Shown: positions 45,515 to 54,355 of the stretch, piece after piece
How positions within the stretch are numbered: the first letter of the stretch is position 1
Layout of the letters: each line of letters opens with the position of its first letter
Assembly (NCBI GenBank): GCA_020638365.1
Contig: JACKIQ010000004.1
Location: 83,317-147,316, forward strand
Direction of reading: 5' to 3'
Length of the DNA: 64,000 nt
From: Rhodospirillales bacterium
GTDB lineage: Bacteria > Pseudomonadota > Alphaproteobacteria > Micavibrionales > Micavibrionaceae
Translations under genes and position numbers: made by a program
Notes under the pieces: generated by a model
Seen by the model: the letters and a program-made list of their open reading frames with translations, nothing else
Databases searched by the model: none
What the model was told of the DNA's origin: nothing

Positions 45515-46264
45515 GTGACGGCAGGTTATCATCCAATGATCGAAGAATGGCGAAGATCTGTCATTCCCCCCACCGAAAGAGTAGAAGCAACTCCGGAAGA
45601 GGAGTTTCCTTTTGGAGCGCCGGCCGAAAGTTTGGGGTATCTGGAAGATGTCAGGGGATTTGAAACGCGCGTTTTTGGTCGGGCGCCGCTGGAAAATTTG
45701 GTCATCAAACAAAGGGGGAGCGAAATTGCGACCCTTCCGGAAGGCTATGAACACCTTAAGGAAGGAATTGATAGAGTGTTTGCTGACCAACTCAAGAAAA
45801 ACCCGCTTTTTAGGCATGCGGAAATACACGTGACGCACCGTCAGAATACATATCAGATCGAGGTCACGGGCCAGAATAACCATGCAGACAGCAACCGCAC
45901 TGAAGGGTCGGTGATAGACGATTACATTTATTTCATGGCAAATAGGCAAGGGCCGTTTGTCCAGATTGAGTACGTAAGCAACCCCGATGAGCTGTTTGAA
46001 AGGAAAACGCCCGACACAATGGCGGAGGCTGGCCTGATGAGGCAGGCAAAAGATGGCGAGATTATTGCCGGACGTTCAAGAACTTTTCATGCGCAGGGCG
46101 CACTGATCTACCAGATTGGTAGAACCTTGCTGCGCGCAATAGTCACGCACCCGCCAGCCAGTTATTTTCATAGCCTCCCTGACCATGAGAAAGCTATGCT
46201 CCCGGAGGAATTCAGAGATAAACATGGAATTACGTTTGATCAACCCATACTGGAGCCTGGTTAG
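45515..46264 (+). CDS. Hypothetical protein, 249 aa
   Basis: Not recognised. It starts at GTG with AAGAGG eight bases upstream. The protein is hydrophilic, without signal peptide or membrane helix. There is a mixed alpha/beta core (HAEIHVTHRQNTYQIEVTG, PFVQIEYVSNPDEL) and a helical second half (ALIYQIGRTLLRAIV). An acidic N-terminal stretch (EATPEEEFPF) may be disordered. It lies between nuoI and nuoJ and is not part of the usual nuo operon. A role cannot be inferred. Confidence 0.55.
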   Translation: MTAGYHPMIEEWRRSVIPPTERVEATPEEEFPFGAPAESLGYLEDVRGFETRVFGRAPLENLVIKQRGSEIATLPEGYEHLKEGIDRVFADQLKKNPLFRHAEIHVTHRQNTYQIEVTGQNNHADSNRTEGSVIDDYIYFMANRQGPFVQIEYVSNPDELFERKTPDTMAEAGLMRQAKDGEIIAGRSRTFHAQGALIYQIGRTLLRAIVTHPPASYFHSLPDHEKAMLPEEFRDKHGITFDQPILEPG

Positions 46265-46282
46265 CAGGTAACCCCTGAATTA

Positions 46283-46813
46283 CTACGTCTTTTTGAACGG
46301 CAGGAGCCTTTCTATCGGGATATGGTAATAAAGATTGAGCATCTCCACGCCCGGATTATCGTCCCCCAGACCGCAATTTGACATATGGCTGAAACTGAAG
46401 GCCAGCCGGCTGCCGGAGTCGAACTGGTAGCCAAGCTCGAACTGTGAACGGAAAATAATCGGATAGAAAAGATCCGCATTGTTATGCCCGCGCCCGTACA
46501 GCCCTGCGCCTAGGCTGGGTGTGACATAGACATGATCGGTAAGCTGAAGGTCGACAAGAAATCCGCCGCCCCCCCACATAGCGCCGTCCGCGGTGAGGTT
46601 TAGCCCCGCCCACGGCTTGATTTGCTTGATGAATATTGATTTGTCCGGCCTGTATTCAGCCCTGAAGTGAAGGGTTTGCCCGTCATCTTCGGGGAAAATA
46701 TCGTAATAGCCGACAGACAGCCCCAGAAAGCCGGAAACGGTCTTTGCCTGAGCATATAGGGATGCAAAAAAAACTGGACAAAAAAGTATTAAAAAAACAG
46801 GAAGCCGTTTCAT
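46283..46813 (-). CDS. pagL: PagL-like lipid A 3-O-deacylase
   Basis: PagL is an eight-stranded outer-membrane enzyme that removes the 3-O acyl chain of lipid A and changes envelope permeability and immune recognition. The product (176 aa from ATG 46813) has a signal peptide (VFLILFCPVFFASLYAQA). The C-terminal motif SHMSNCGLGDDNPGVE has His, Ser and Glu at the same relative spacing (H-x-S, then Glu 12 residues after Ser) as the catalytic triad of Pseudomonas PagL. The beta-strand pattern (aromatic alternating residues, LYYHIPI near the end) fits a barrel. GAGAGG lies 11 bases before the ATG. It is convergent with the 249-aa gene and upstream of nuoJ on the other strand. Confidence 0.82.
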   Translation of the reverse strand: MKRLPVFLILFCPVFFASLYAQAKTVSGFLGLSVGYYDIFPEDDGQTLHFRAEYRPDKSIFIKQIKPWAGLNLTADGAMWGGGGFLVDLQLTDHVYVTPSLGAGLYGRGHNNADLFYPIIFRSQFELGYQFDSGSRLAFSFSHMSNCGLGDDNPGVEMLNLYYHIPIERLLPFKKT

Positions 46814-47019
46814 GACTCTGCGCACCTCTCTTAATCTAAAAAATAAATAGGTACGCAGAAATAACTGTTTTAAATGGGAATATAAAAATGTATCGCGATT
46901 TTCTTTTTAAAAATCAAGAGGGAAAGTTTTTCCGCTGAACATGAGCTTTTTAGTAGATCGACCCTTGCGGGAGGCATCAGAAAAGATTAGAAAGATCACA
47001 AAACAAAGAGACATCCAAA

Positions 47020-47634
47020 ATGGTCGTCCAGGCATTAGCCTTTTATCTTTTTGCCGGAATACTGGTCTTAAGTGCGCTTATGGTTATTACCGTGCGCAAT
47101 CCCGTCCACTCGGTCTTGTTCCTGATTCTGGCCTTTTTCAACGCGGCAGGGCTTTTTATCATGCTGGGCGCGGAGTTCGTTGGCATGATCCTCGTGATTG
47201 TCTATGTCGGGGCTGTGGCCGTGCTCTTCCTTTTCGTGGTGATGATGCTCGATATAAAATTCCACGACATCCGCAAGGGCTCGCGCCAGTATGTTCCGAT
47301 AGGGCTGGCCATTGGCGGCCTTCTTCTCTTTGAGCTGTACACGCTTTACGGGACATGGGCCGAGACGCTCGCGATGAAAGCCAACCGCGCGAAGCCCGTT
47401 GAAAACATGTCGGAAATGAGCAATACGGAAATGCTGGGAAGCATAATGTATACGGATTATGTCTTGGCCTTTCAGTTGGCCGGTCTGATCCTGTTGGTTG
47501 CAATGATCGGGGCGATTGTCCTTACTCTAAGGGCGCGCCCGGGGGTCCGGAAACAGAATATCGGTGAACAGGTTTCGCGAAAATCCGAAGATGTCCTGGA
47601 AATTGTCAAGGTTTCCTCGGGATCGGGGGTATAG
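47020..47634 (+). CDS. nuoJ: NADH-quinone oxidoreductase subunit J
   Basis: NuoJ is a membrane-arm subunit near the quinone end of the proton channels. The 204-aa protein has five membrane helices and the conserved RNPVHSVLFLILAFFNAAGLFIMLGAEF and VYVGAVAVLFLFVVMMLD. The C-terminal tail (~35 residues, RKQNIGEQVSRKSEDVLEI-type) is charged. It opens the third nuo block, after three unrelated genes. Confidence 0.95.
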   Translation: MVVQALAFYLFAGILVLSALMVITVRNPVHSVLFLILAFFNAAGLFIMLGAEFVGMILVIVYVGAVAVLFLFVVMMLDIKFHDIRKGSRQYVPIGLAIGGLLLFELYTLYGTWAETLAMKANRAKPVENMSEMSNTEMLGSIMYTDYVLAFQLAGLILLVAMIGAIVLTLRARPGVRKQNIGEQVSRKSEDVLEIVKVSSGSGV

Positions 47635-47650
47635 GGGAATGGAAGGGGCG

Positions 47651-47959
47651 ATGGATATAGGGATCGGCCATTTTCTTGTTCTTGCAGGAGTTGTTTTCAC
47701 GATCGGCGTATTCGGGATCTTCCTGAACCGCAAAAACGTAATTGTGATCCTGATGTCGATTGAACTCATGCTCTTGGCTGTGAATATCAATTTCGTCGCT
47801 TTTTCCGCGTACCTGAACGATTTGACGGGACAGGTTTTTACAATGTTTATTTTGACTGTAGCCGCTGCTGAAGCAGCGATCGGTCTGGCTATCCTTGTTG
47901 TTTTTTTCCGTAACAAGGGCTCTATCGAAGTTGAAGACATTTCAAGCTTGAAGGGCTAG
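47651..47959 (+). CDS. nuoK: NADH-quinone oxidoreductase subunit K
   Basis: NuoK is a 102-aa membrane subunit with three helices. The sequence LNRKNVIVILMSIELMLLAVNIN contains the two buried glutamate positions typical of NuoK (SIELML and, later, AAAEAAIGLA). ATG 47651 is preferred over ATG 47639 because it gives the standard N-terminus and length; a purine-rich GGAAGGGG lies just before it. It ends two bases before nuoL. Confidence 0.95.
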   Translation: MDIGIGHFLVLAGVVFTIGVFGIFLNRKNVIVILMSIELMLLAVNINFVAFSAYLNDLTGQVFTMFILTVAAAEAAIGLAILVVFFRNKGSIEVEDISSLKG

Positions 47960-47961
47960 GC

Positions 47962-50391
47962 ATGGAAATACTCGCAGTCTTTTCCCCGCTTGTCGCATTT
48001 CTGATTGCCGGTCTCTTCGGGAAGCAGATTGGTCATAAAGGCTGCCAGTTTATCACCTGTGCTGCTGTAATCCTCGCGGCTTTCTCTTCGGTCGTTCTGT
48101 TTTTTAACGTTGTTCTCCATCCCGATTTCACAACGGACCACAGCTACGTTCACGTGCTGGCCCGTTGGATTGAATCCGGAACCTTCAAGACGCAATGGGC
48201 CCTGCGCATAGATCAGCTTTCGGTTGTCATGATGTGCGTCATCAATGTCGTGTCCGCATGCGTTCATGTCTATTCTGTAGGGTATATGAGCCACGACCCG
48301 CACCGGGGCCGGTTCATGGCGTATCTCAGCCTGTTTACCTTCGCGATGCTGATGCTGGTGACGTCAGATAACCTTCTTCAGCTTTTCTTCGGCTGGGAAG
48401 GGGTCGGTCTGGCGTCTTACTTGCTGATCGGCTTCTGGTCGCACAAGCACTCGGCGAACGCGGCGGCTCAAAAAGCGTTTATCGTGAACAGGGTAGGGGA
48501 CTTCGGCCTAGCTTTAGGCGTCATGAGTATATTCGTTTTATTCGGAAGCATCGCCTTCGAAGATATCTTCGCCAACCCCGCTCAGTACGAGCATACGACG
48601 ATGAGCTTTCTGGGGTATCAGTTTCACGCGCTGACCGTGATCTGTCTCCTTCTGTTTATGGGCGCCGTCGGTAAATCGGCGCAGCTGGGCCTGCATACAT
48701 GGTTGCCTGACGCAATGGAGGGACCAACGCCTGTCTCCGCTCTGATCCATGCGGCGACGATGGTCACGGCCGGGGTCTTTCTGGTCGCACGCTTTTCGCC
48801 GCTCTTTGAATACGCTCCGGCAGCACTTTCCGTCGTCACGGTCTTCGGTGCGCTCACCGCTTTCGTTGCTGCAACGATCGGCATGACCCAGTTCGATATA
48901 AAACGCGTGATCGCATACTCCACCATGTCCCAACTCGGGTACATGTTCTTCGCGCTCGGGGTATCGGCTTATGCCGCCGCCATGTTCCATCTCATGACAC
49001 ACGCCTTCTTTAAGGCTCTGCTTTTTCTCGGCGCCGGCTCTGTCATCCACGCGATGTCAGACGAGCAGGATATGCGCAACATGGGCGGAATTAAGGATAA
49101 AATCCCCCTGACATATGCCCTGATGTGGATTGGCGCTCTGGCTCTTGCGGGCATACCGCCTTTTGCCGGATTTTATTCCAAGGATATTATTCTTGAAGCT
49201 GCATGGGCGGACCAGTCCGGCGTAGGGTTTTTTGCTTTCTGGATGGGAATTGCCGCCGCCTTTATGACGGCCTTCTATACATGGCGTCTGCTCTTTATGA
49301 CGTTCCACGGAGCCCCGCGAGCAAAACCTGACGTCATGAGCCACGTCCATGAATCGCCCTCGATAATGGTAACGCCTCTGGTTGTTCTGGCCATCGGTGC
49401 GCTCTTTTCCGGATACGTCTTTTATGGGGGGTTTGTAGGATCCGCCTACAAGCATCACGGAGAAGTCCACGCAGCCATTAGCGAAGGTATGGAAAACGCC
49501 AGACATGCCCCGGCTTCAGAGCACGGCGGCGAAGAGCAGATGGAGACAGCCGGAGACAAGGACGCGGAACCCGAAGAAACCGAAGCTATGACAGGACTTC
49601 AGAAGCTTGAAGTCGAAGCCGAGGAGATAAAGGAAGAAGTCTCTGAGATAGCCGAAGCCGTAGTAGAAGAAGGAAAAGAAAACCTTAAGGAAATTAAGCA
49701 GGCGGGGGAAACTGCCCGTGAGCTTCTGACTTCAGAGATTAAGGGGATGGAAGGAGCAGAAAAAGAGGGAGGAAGACCAAGTGATCCGGGCCTGAACCTC
49801 TGGTCTCGCGAGTTTTTCTGGCACAAGTCAATTTTCGTCCGCGAACATAACGATACGATCGAAGCGGCGCACAGTGTTCCGCTTTGGGTTAAGTATCTTC
49901 CTCTCTTTGTAGGCTTGCTTGGAATTGCCCTGGCGTATCATGCTTATGTAAGACGCCCCGAAATCCCGGCCCGCATATCCGCATCCGCCGGGCCGGTTTA
50001 TCGTCTGTTTTTCAATAAGTGGTACTTCGACCAGATTTACCACGCCGTCTTTGTTAGGAACGCCCTTCGTCTTGGAAAGTTTTTCTGGAAATTCGGTGAC
50101 AAGGAACTGATTGACGGTCTTGGCCCGGACGGTATCGCCTGGGCATCCAGAAAGGCAGCAGGGCGTCTGAGCCGGTTCCAGAGCGGCTATGTCTATCAGT
50201 ATGCTTTCGTCATGATGATTGCGCTCGTGGCCATGGTGTCCTGGCTGGTTTTCAGGGTAGAGCCGATTCAGATAAGCCTGTCGCCGGGACAGAAAAGAGT
50301 GGAAAAAAGCACAGCCGAAAGTCCGGTGACGGTTCCTTCAATATTGGAACTCGCACCGCAGAATGAACGGCCGGAGGAGATTCAGGAATGA
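47962..50391 (+). CDS. nuoL: NADH-quinone oxidoreductase subunit L, with large insertion
   Basis: NuoL is the distal antiporter-like proton-pumping subunit. The 809-aa protein is well above the usual 610–700. The first ~490 residues match normal NuoL (LLQLFFGWEGVGLASYLLIGFW, DAMEGPTPVSALIHAATMVTAGV, MTHAFFKALLFLGAGSVIHAM). Residues about 506–611 are then a very acidic, Glu/Lys/Ala-rich stretch (EEIKEEVSEIAEAVVEEGKEN) that looks like a helical insertion. The protein resumes with FFWHKSIFVREHND, transmembrane segments, and a ~45-residue tail. Its last bases overlap nuoM as ATGA. Confidence 0.93.
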   Translation: MEILAVFSPLVAFLIAGLFGKQIGHKGCQFITCAAVILAAFSSVVLFFNVVLHPDFTTDHSYVHVLARWIESGTFKTQWALRIDQLSVVMMCVINVVSACVHVYSVGYMSHDPHRGRFMAYLSLFTFAMLMLVTSDNLLQLFFGWEGVGLASYLLIGFWSHKHSANAAAQKAFIVNRVGDFGLALGVMSIFVLFGSIAFEDIFANPAQYEHTTMSFLGYQFHALTVICLLLFMGAVGKSAQLGLHTWLPDAMEGPTPVSALIHAATMVTAGVFLVARFSPLFEYAPAALSVVTVFGALTAFVAATIGMTQFDIKRVIAYSTMSQLGYMFFALGVSAYAAAMFHLMTHAFFKALLFLGAGSVIHAMSDEQDMRNMGGIKDKIPLTYALMWIGALALAGIPPFAGFYSKDIILEAAWADQSGVGFFAFWMGIAAAFMTAFYTWRLLFMTFHGAPRAKPDVMSHVHESPSIMVTPLVVLAIGALFSGYVFYGGFVGSAYKHHGEVHAAISEGMENARHAPASEHGGEEQMETAGDKDAEPEETEAMTGLQKLEVEAEEIKEEVSEIAEAVVEEGKENLKEIKQAGETARELLTSEIKGMEGAEKEGGRPSDPGLNLWSREFFWHKSIFVREHNDTIEAAHSVPLWVKYLPLFVGLLGIALAYHAYVRRPEIPARISASAGPVYRLFFNKWYFDQIYHAVFVRNALRLGKFFWKFGDKELIDGLGPDGIAWASRKAAGRLSRFQSGYVYQYAFVMMIALVAMVSWLVFRVEPIQISLSPGQKRVEKSTAESPVTVPSILELAPQNERPEEIQE

Positions 50392-51956
50392 TAATGCCCC
50401 CTGTCCTGACGATCATGATCTTTCTGCCGGTTATCTGTGCATTGATGATCACGATCATTCGCGGCGATAAAGGCGACGAGGAAATTGTCGAAAAAAATGT
50501 TAAGCATCTCTCGCTCTTTGGTTCTCTCTTCGTGCTGGCTTTCGCAGTCTTTATGTACGCTAACTTTGATAAGACCAGCAGCGATTTCCAGTTTGTCGAG
50601 AAAGTTTCATGGGTGTCCGCCGCGGGGGTAAACTACCATCTTGGTGTCGACGGAATATCAATCTACTTTATTCTTCTTTCGGTTTTTCTGACTCCCGTAT
50701 GCATCCTGGCCAGCTGGAATTCGGTCAAGACACGCATCAAGGAATACATGATCGCCTTCCTGATCCTTGAAAGCATGATGATCGGGACGTTTGCCGCGCT
50801 TGACACCGTTCTCTTCTATGTATTTTTTGAAGGTGTTCTGATCCCGATGTTTCTTATCATCGGAATATGGGGCGGTCCGCGCAGGATTTATGCCTCCTTC
50901 AAGTTTTTTCTCTTTACCCTTCTAGGATCCGTCCTGATGCTGGTAGCCTTGCTTTCCCTGTACGCGACAACAGGAAGCACGGACATTCCGACACTGATGC
51001 ACAGCACTCTGGACGTCGAGTACCAGAAATGGATATGGCTGGCGTTCTTCGCAAGCTTCGCGGTGAAAATGCCCATGTGGCCGGTCCACACCTGGCTTCC
51101 TGATGCGCACGTTGAGGCACCGACCGCAGGTTCGGTTATTCTGGCTGGTGTTTTGCTGAAAATGGGAGGTTATGGCTTCCTGCGTTTCTCTCTTCCGATG
51201 CTTCCTCATGCCAGCATGTATTTCGCGCCTCTGGTTTTAACGCTCAGCGTCATCGCAATCATTTACGCCTCTCTGGTCGCGCTGGTTCAGGACGATATGA
51301 AGAAGCTGATCGCTTATTCTTCTGTTGCTCATATGGGCTTTGTCACGTTGGGAATATTCAGCTTTACACAGCAGGGTATAGAAGGGGCTGTTTTCCAGAT
51401 GCTCAGTCACGGCATTATCTCGGCCGCGCTCTTCTTGTGTGTAGGCGTGGTTTATGACCGCCTCCACACGCGTGAGATCAACCGTTATGGCGGTCTGGTG
51501 AAAAACATGCCGAATTACGCTGTCGTTTTTATGGTCTTTATGCTCGGTTCCGTCGGCCTGCCGGGAACTTCGGGGTTTGTAGGGGAGTTTTTGGCCCTGG
51601 TCGGTGCGTATCAGGCAAGCACGGCCTTCGCTGCTCTGGCTGCGACAGGGCTGGTTCTCGGCGCGGCTTACATGCTTCTGCTCTACCGTAAGGTCGTCTT
51701 TGGTCCGCAGAAGCACAAGGACGCCGCGGCAATGGAAGATTTGACGGCGATCGAAAAGCTGGTGCTTGTTCCGATGGCTTTGTTGGTGATCTATTACGGC
51801 GTCTTCCCCTCGACCGTTATGGATAGGGTAGCCCCCTCGACCGCCGCGCTTATGACGCATTATAAGATGTCTCACGAGCCTCTTGGATATAACGAGGCGA
51901 TGTTGGATACGATGCCCGCTGCCGGAGAGAATTCCGAAAAAAGGAGCGGGTCATGA
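50388..51956 (+). CDS. nuoM: NADH-quinone oxidoreductase subunit M
   Basis: NuoM is an antiporter-like proton-pumping subunit. The 522-aa protein has about 14 membrane helices, the conserved FYVFFEGVLIPMFLIIGIWGG, TWLPDAHVEAPTAGSVILAGVLLKMGGYG and YSSVAHMGFVTLG. It overlaps nuoL (ATGA) and nuoN (ATGA), suggesting coupled translation of L, M and N. Confidence 0.96.
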   Translation: MIMPPVLTIMIFLPVICALMITIIRGDKGDEEIVEKNVKHLSLFGSLFVLAFAVFMYANFDKTSSDFQFVEKVSWVSAAGVNYHLGVDGISIYFILLSVFLTPVCILASWNSVKTRIKEYMIAFLILESMMIGTFAALDTVLFYVFFEGVLIPMFLIIGIWGGPRRIYASFKFFLFTLLGSVLMLVALLSLYATTGSTDIPTLMHSTLDVEYQKWIWLAFFASFAVKMPMWPVHTWLPDAHVEAPTAGSVILAGVLLKMGGYGFLRFSLPMLPHASMYFAPLVLTLSVIAIIYASLVALVQDDMKKLIAYSSVAHMGFVTLGIFSFTQQGIEGAVFQMLSHGIISAALFLCVGVVYDRLHTREINRYGGLVKNMPNYAVVFMVFMLGSVGLPGTSGFVGEFLALVGAYQASTAFAALAATGLVLGAAYMLLLYRKVVFGPQKHKDAAAMEDLTAIEKLVLVPMALLVIYYGVFPSTVMDRVAPSTAALMTHYKMSHEPLGYNEAMLDTMPAAGENSEKRSGS

Positions 51957-53395
51957 TCGCCAATTTCAACATAATGCCGCTGATCCCCGAACTGTTCCTG
52001 GCTCTCACGGCCATGGGATTCCTCATTGTCGGTGCCTCTCAGGGAAACCGGTCGACAGCTGTTCTATGCTGGACGTCATGTCTGGCCACGGCGATTGCGG
52101 CGCTTCTTTTGCTTCAGGTTTCGTGGGAGAACCAGTTATCCTTGAACGGAATGCTGGTTATCGACGAGTTTTCCGGCTTCTTCAAACTGATGATTCTTCT
52201 CGGTCTGGCAACGTCTCTGGCCTTGTCCGTTGATTATCTCTACAAGGAAAGGATCGCACGCTTTGAATACCCGGTCCTCGTGATTATGGCCGGTCTGGGT
52301 ATGATGCTGATGGTCTCGGCAAACAACATGCTCTCGCTGTACATGTCTCTTGAACTGCAGTCTTTGAGCCTCTACGTTTTGGCCGGTATCCATCGCAACT
52401 CGCCCAAATCGGCCGAAGCAGCGATAAAATATTTTGTTCTCGGCGCCCTGTCGTCAGGGTTGATCCTTTTTGGAATTTCTTTGATTTACGGTTTTACAGG
52501 CTCGATAGATTTCGCCGTCATTCGGGAAACCCTAGAACAGGCAGAAACCGCCTCGCCCGGTATAACGATCGGATTGGCCTTCCTTTTGGCCGGTCTGGCC
52601 TTCAAGATTTCCGCCGTCCCATTCCATATGTGGACGCCCGATGTGTATCAGGGAGCCCCCGCCCCTGTGACAGCTTTCTTTGCGATCGTTCCGAAGGTAG
52701 CCGCCCTCGGCCTCTTAATGCGCCTTCTTTTCTACGCTTTTCTTCCCGTATCAGGAGAATGGATGCAGATCGTCTATTTCCTCTCCGCCGCTTCAATGAT
52801 CGTAGGCGCGTTTGCGGCGCTGGCGCAGGACAATATCAAGCGTCTTATGGCGTACAGCTCGATCGGCAATATGGGTTATGTCCTGATCGGCGTAGTCGCA
52901 GGCACGACCGAAGGCGCGGGCGCGGTGATACTCTATCTCCTGATCTACATGATCATGACGGCCGGGGTTTTTACCGTCATCCTGTGTATGCGAAGGCAGG
53001 GGTTGATGGCGATGCAGATTAACGACCTTGCCGGTCTTTCAAAAAACAGCCCGGTCATGGCTTACGCCATGGCTGCTCTGATGTTTTCCATGAGCGGTAT
53101 TCCGCCCCTTGCAGGCTTCTTCGGGAAATTTTTTATCTTCCTTGCCGGGGTGAAGCAGGGGCTTATCGTTCTGGTCGTGCTCGGCGTTCTCAGTTCCGTC
53201 GTCTCCGCTTATTATTACCTCAGGATTGTAAAGGTAATGTTTTTTGATCCTGCGGCTGATCCGTTTGATCGCGGAATGGTACTCGAAAAGCGCTTGATTC
53301 TCCTAGTCTCCGTCTTATTTGTAATAGGCTTTATCCTTAAGCCGAATTTATTTGTGGACAGCGCCATGAGTGCCGCAAAAGCGCTTTTGCTCTGA
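51953..53395 (+). CDS. nuoN: NADH-quinone oxidoreductase subunit N
   Basis: NuoN is the third antiporter-like subunit of complex I. The 480-aa protein has about 14 membrane helices with MSLELQSLSLYVLAGIHR, FHMWTPDVYQGAPAPVTAFF and AYSSIGNMGYVLIG, all typical. It is the last nuo gene and is followed by birA after 17 bases, as in many alphaproteobacteria. Confidence 0.96.
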   Translation: MIANFNIMPLIPELFLALTAMGFLIVGASQGNRSTAVLCWTSCLATAIAALLLLQVSWENQLSLNGMLVIDEFSGFFKLMILLGLATSLALSVDYLYKERIARFEYPVLVIMAGLGMMLMVSANNMLSLYMSLELQSLSLYVLAGIHRNSPKSAEAAIKYFVLGALSSGLILFGISLIYGFTGSIDFAVIRETLEQAETASPGITIGLAFLLAGLAFKISAVPFHMWTPDVYQGAPAPVTAFFAIVPKVAALGLLMRLLFYAFLPVSGEWMQIVYFLSAASMIVGAFAALAQDNIKRLMAYSSIGNMGYVLIGVVAGTTEGAGAVILYLLIYMIMTAGVFTVILCMRRQGLMAMQINDLAGLSKNSPVMAYAMAALMFSMSGIPPLAGFFGKFFIFLAGVKQGLIVLVVLGVLSSVVSAYYYLRIVKVMFFDPAADPFDRGMVLEKRLILLVSVLFVIGFILKPNLFVDSAMSAAKALLL

Positions 53396-53412
53396 AGACA
53401 GGGCGCTCACAT

Positions 53413-54153
53413 ATGACTCTGACTTGGTCTATCGAGACTTACGAACGGCTTTCCAGTACGCAGGACGAGTTAAAGGATCGGTTAAACCAAGGAGATGAGG
53501 TTACCGAAGGTCTCGTTATTCAGGCCATTGAGCAGAACGCAGGACGCGGGCGGCAGGGACGCCTGTGGTATTCGCCCCCCGGAAACCTTTACATGTCGTT
53601 GTTGTTGAAACCGGGCTGTTCGTTAGCGCGGTCCGGCTCGCTCTCGCTGGTCATGGCCCTCTCGATTGTGCGCGCATTGGAACGACTGGCCGGCGAACAG
53701 ATAGGGATAACGCTGAAATGGCCCAATGACGTTTTTCTGAACGGAAAAAAATGCGCCGGAGTCCTTCTGGAGACGGAAACAGACGCGTCAGGGAACCTCA
53801 GTCATGTGATTGCCGGGATCGGTATAAATGTCATAACCGCGCCTGCGGATCTGGGAACGGCCTTGTACGATGACCGGAAGTTCAAATCTCTGACGCTTTC
53901 CGGCATACGCGACAAAATTCTCCAAGAAATTGCCCGGGATTACCCGGTATGGCTGAAGAAAGGCTTTGCCCCTTTTAAGGAGGAATGGCTGAAAAGAACC
54001 TGCAAGACGGGGACAGAAATCACTGTTGGCCATTTCGATAGGGCCATAAGGGGAACGTTCAGCTCAATTGATGAGAAAGGAAATCTGATCATAACCGATC
54101 CGGAAGGACGGGAAAGAAAAATAGCGTCAGGCGAGATAATTCAAAATTCCTGA
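53413..54153 (+). CDS. birA: Biotin--[acetyl-CoA-carboxylase] ligase
   Basis: BirA attaches biotin to carrier proteins such as the acetyl-CoA carboxylase BCCP. The 246-aa protein is a class I ligase lacking the N-terminal DNA-binding domain, so it does not act as a repressor. The biotinyl-AMP loop is NAGRGRQGR, followed by KWPNDVFLNGKKCAGVLLE and AGIGINV; a C-terminal SH3-like domain follows. It lies at the end of the nuo operon. Confidence 0.95.
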   Translation: MTLTWSIETYERLSSTQDELKDRLNQGDEVTEGLVIQAIEQNAGRGRQGRLWYSPPGNLYMSLLLKPGCSLARSGSLSLVMALSIVRALERLAGEQIGITLKWPNDVFLNGKKCAGVLLETETDASGNLSHVIAGIGINVITAPADLGTALYDDRKFKSLTLSGIRDKILQEIARDYPVWLKKGFAPFKEEWLKRTCKTGTEITVGHFDRAIRGTFSSIDEKGNLIITDPEGRERKIASGEIIQNS

Positions 54154-54190
54154 CCCCATTATCGGAGTCAAGAGCCAATGCGCCGAGACT

Positions 54191-54216
54191 AAAATAAGGT
54201 CAGGGCTCCTGACCTT
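54191..54216 (-). terminator. Hairpin terminator at the end of the 51-aa ORF
   Basis: A perfect 9-bp stem (AAGGTCAGG / CCTGACCTT) with a three-base loop overlaps the TGA of the small minus-strand ORF. On that strand it is followed by ATTTTAG. It may also end birA transcripts from the other side. Confidence 0.5.
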
Positions 54217-54355
54217 CCCGTCCCATAACGACATCGCCAAACTCGCTTTCGCCGCGCATATGCCCGACAATGTCGCGCCCGACATTAGTGTAATAAACAG
54301 CCTTACCCACAGGCACAGCCGCAGCCGCCAGTGCGTTAAATACTGGTAAAAGCAT
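54200..54355 (-). CDS. Small protein of 51 aa, unknown
   Basis: The ATG at 54355 has GGAG seven bases upstream, and the frame runs for 51 codons to a TGA inside a 9-bp hairpin, giving a compact gene-like unit. The protein starts MLLPVFNALAAAAVPVGKAVYY, a short hydrophobic helix, and continues with a more polar acidic part (VGHMRGESEFGDVVMGRE). A dyad (GAATTT / AAATTC, 54380–54397) lies about 25 bases upstream of the start. It is convergent with birA. Nothing identifies its role. Confidence 0.5.
   Translation of the reverse strand: MLLPVFNALAAAAVPVGKAVYYTNVGRDIVGHMRGESEFGDVVMGREGQEP

Noticed and set aside
47564..47650. Longer N-terminus for nuoK beginning inside nuoJ
   Set aside because: The extra residues are not family-like; ATG 47651 gives the standard 102-aa NuoK.
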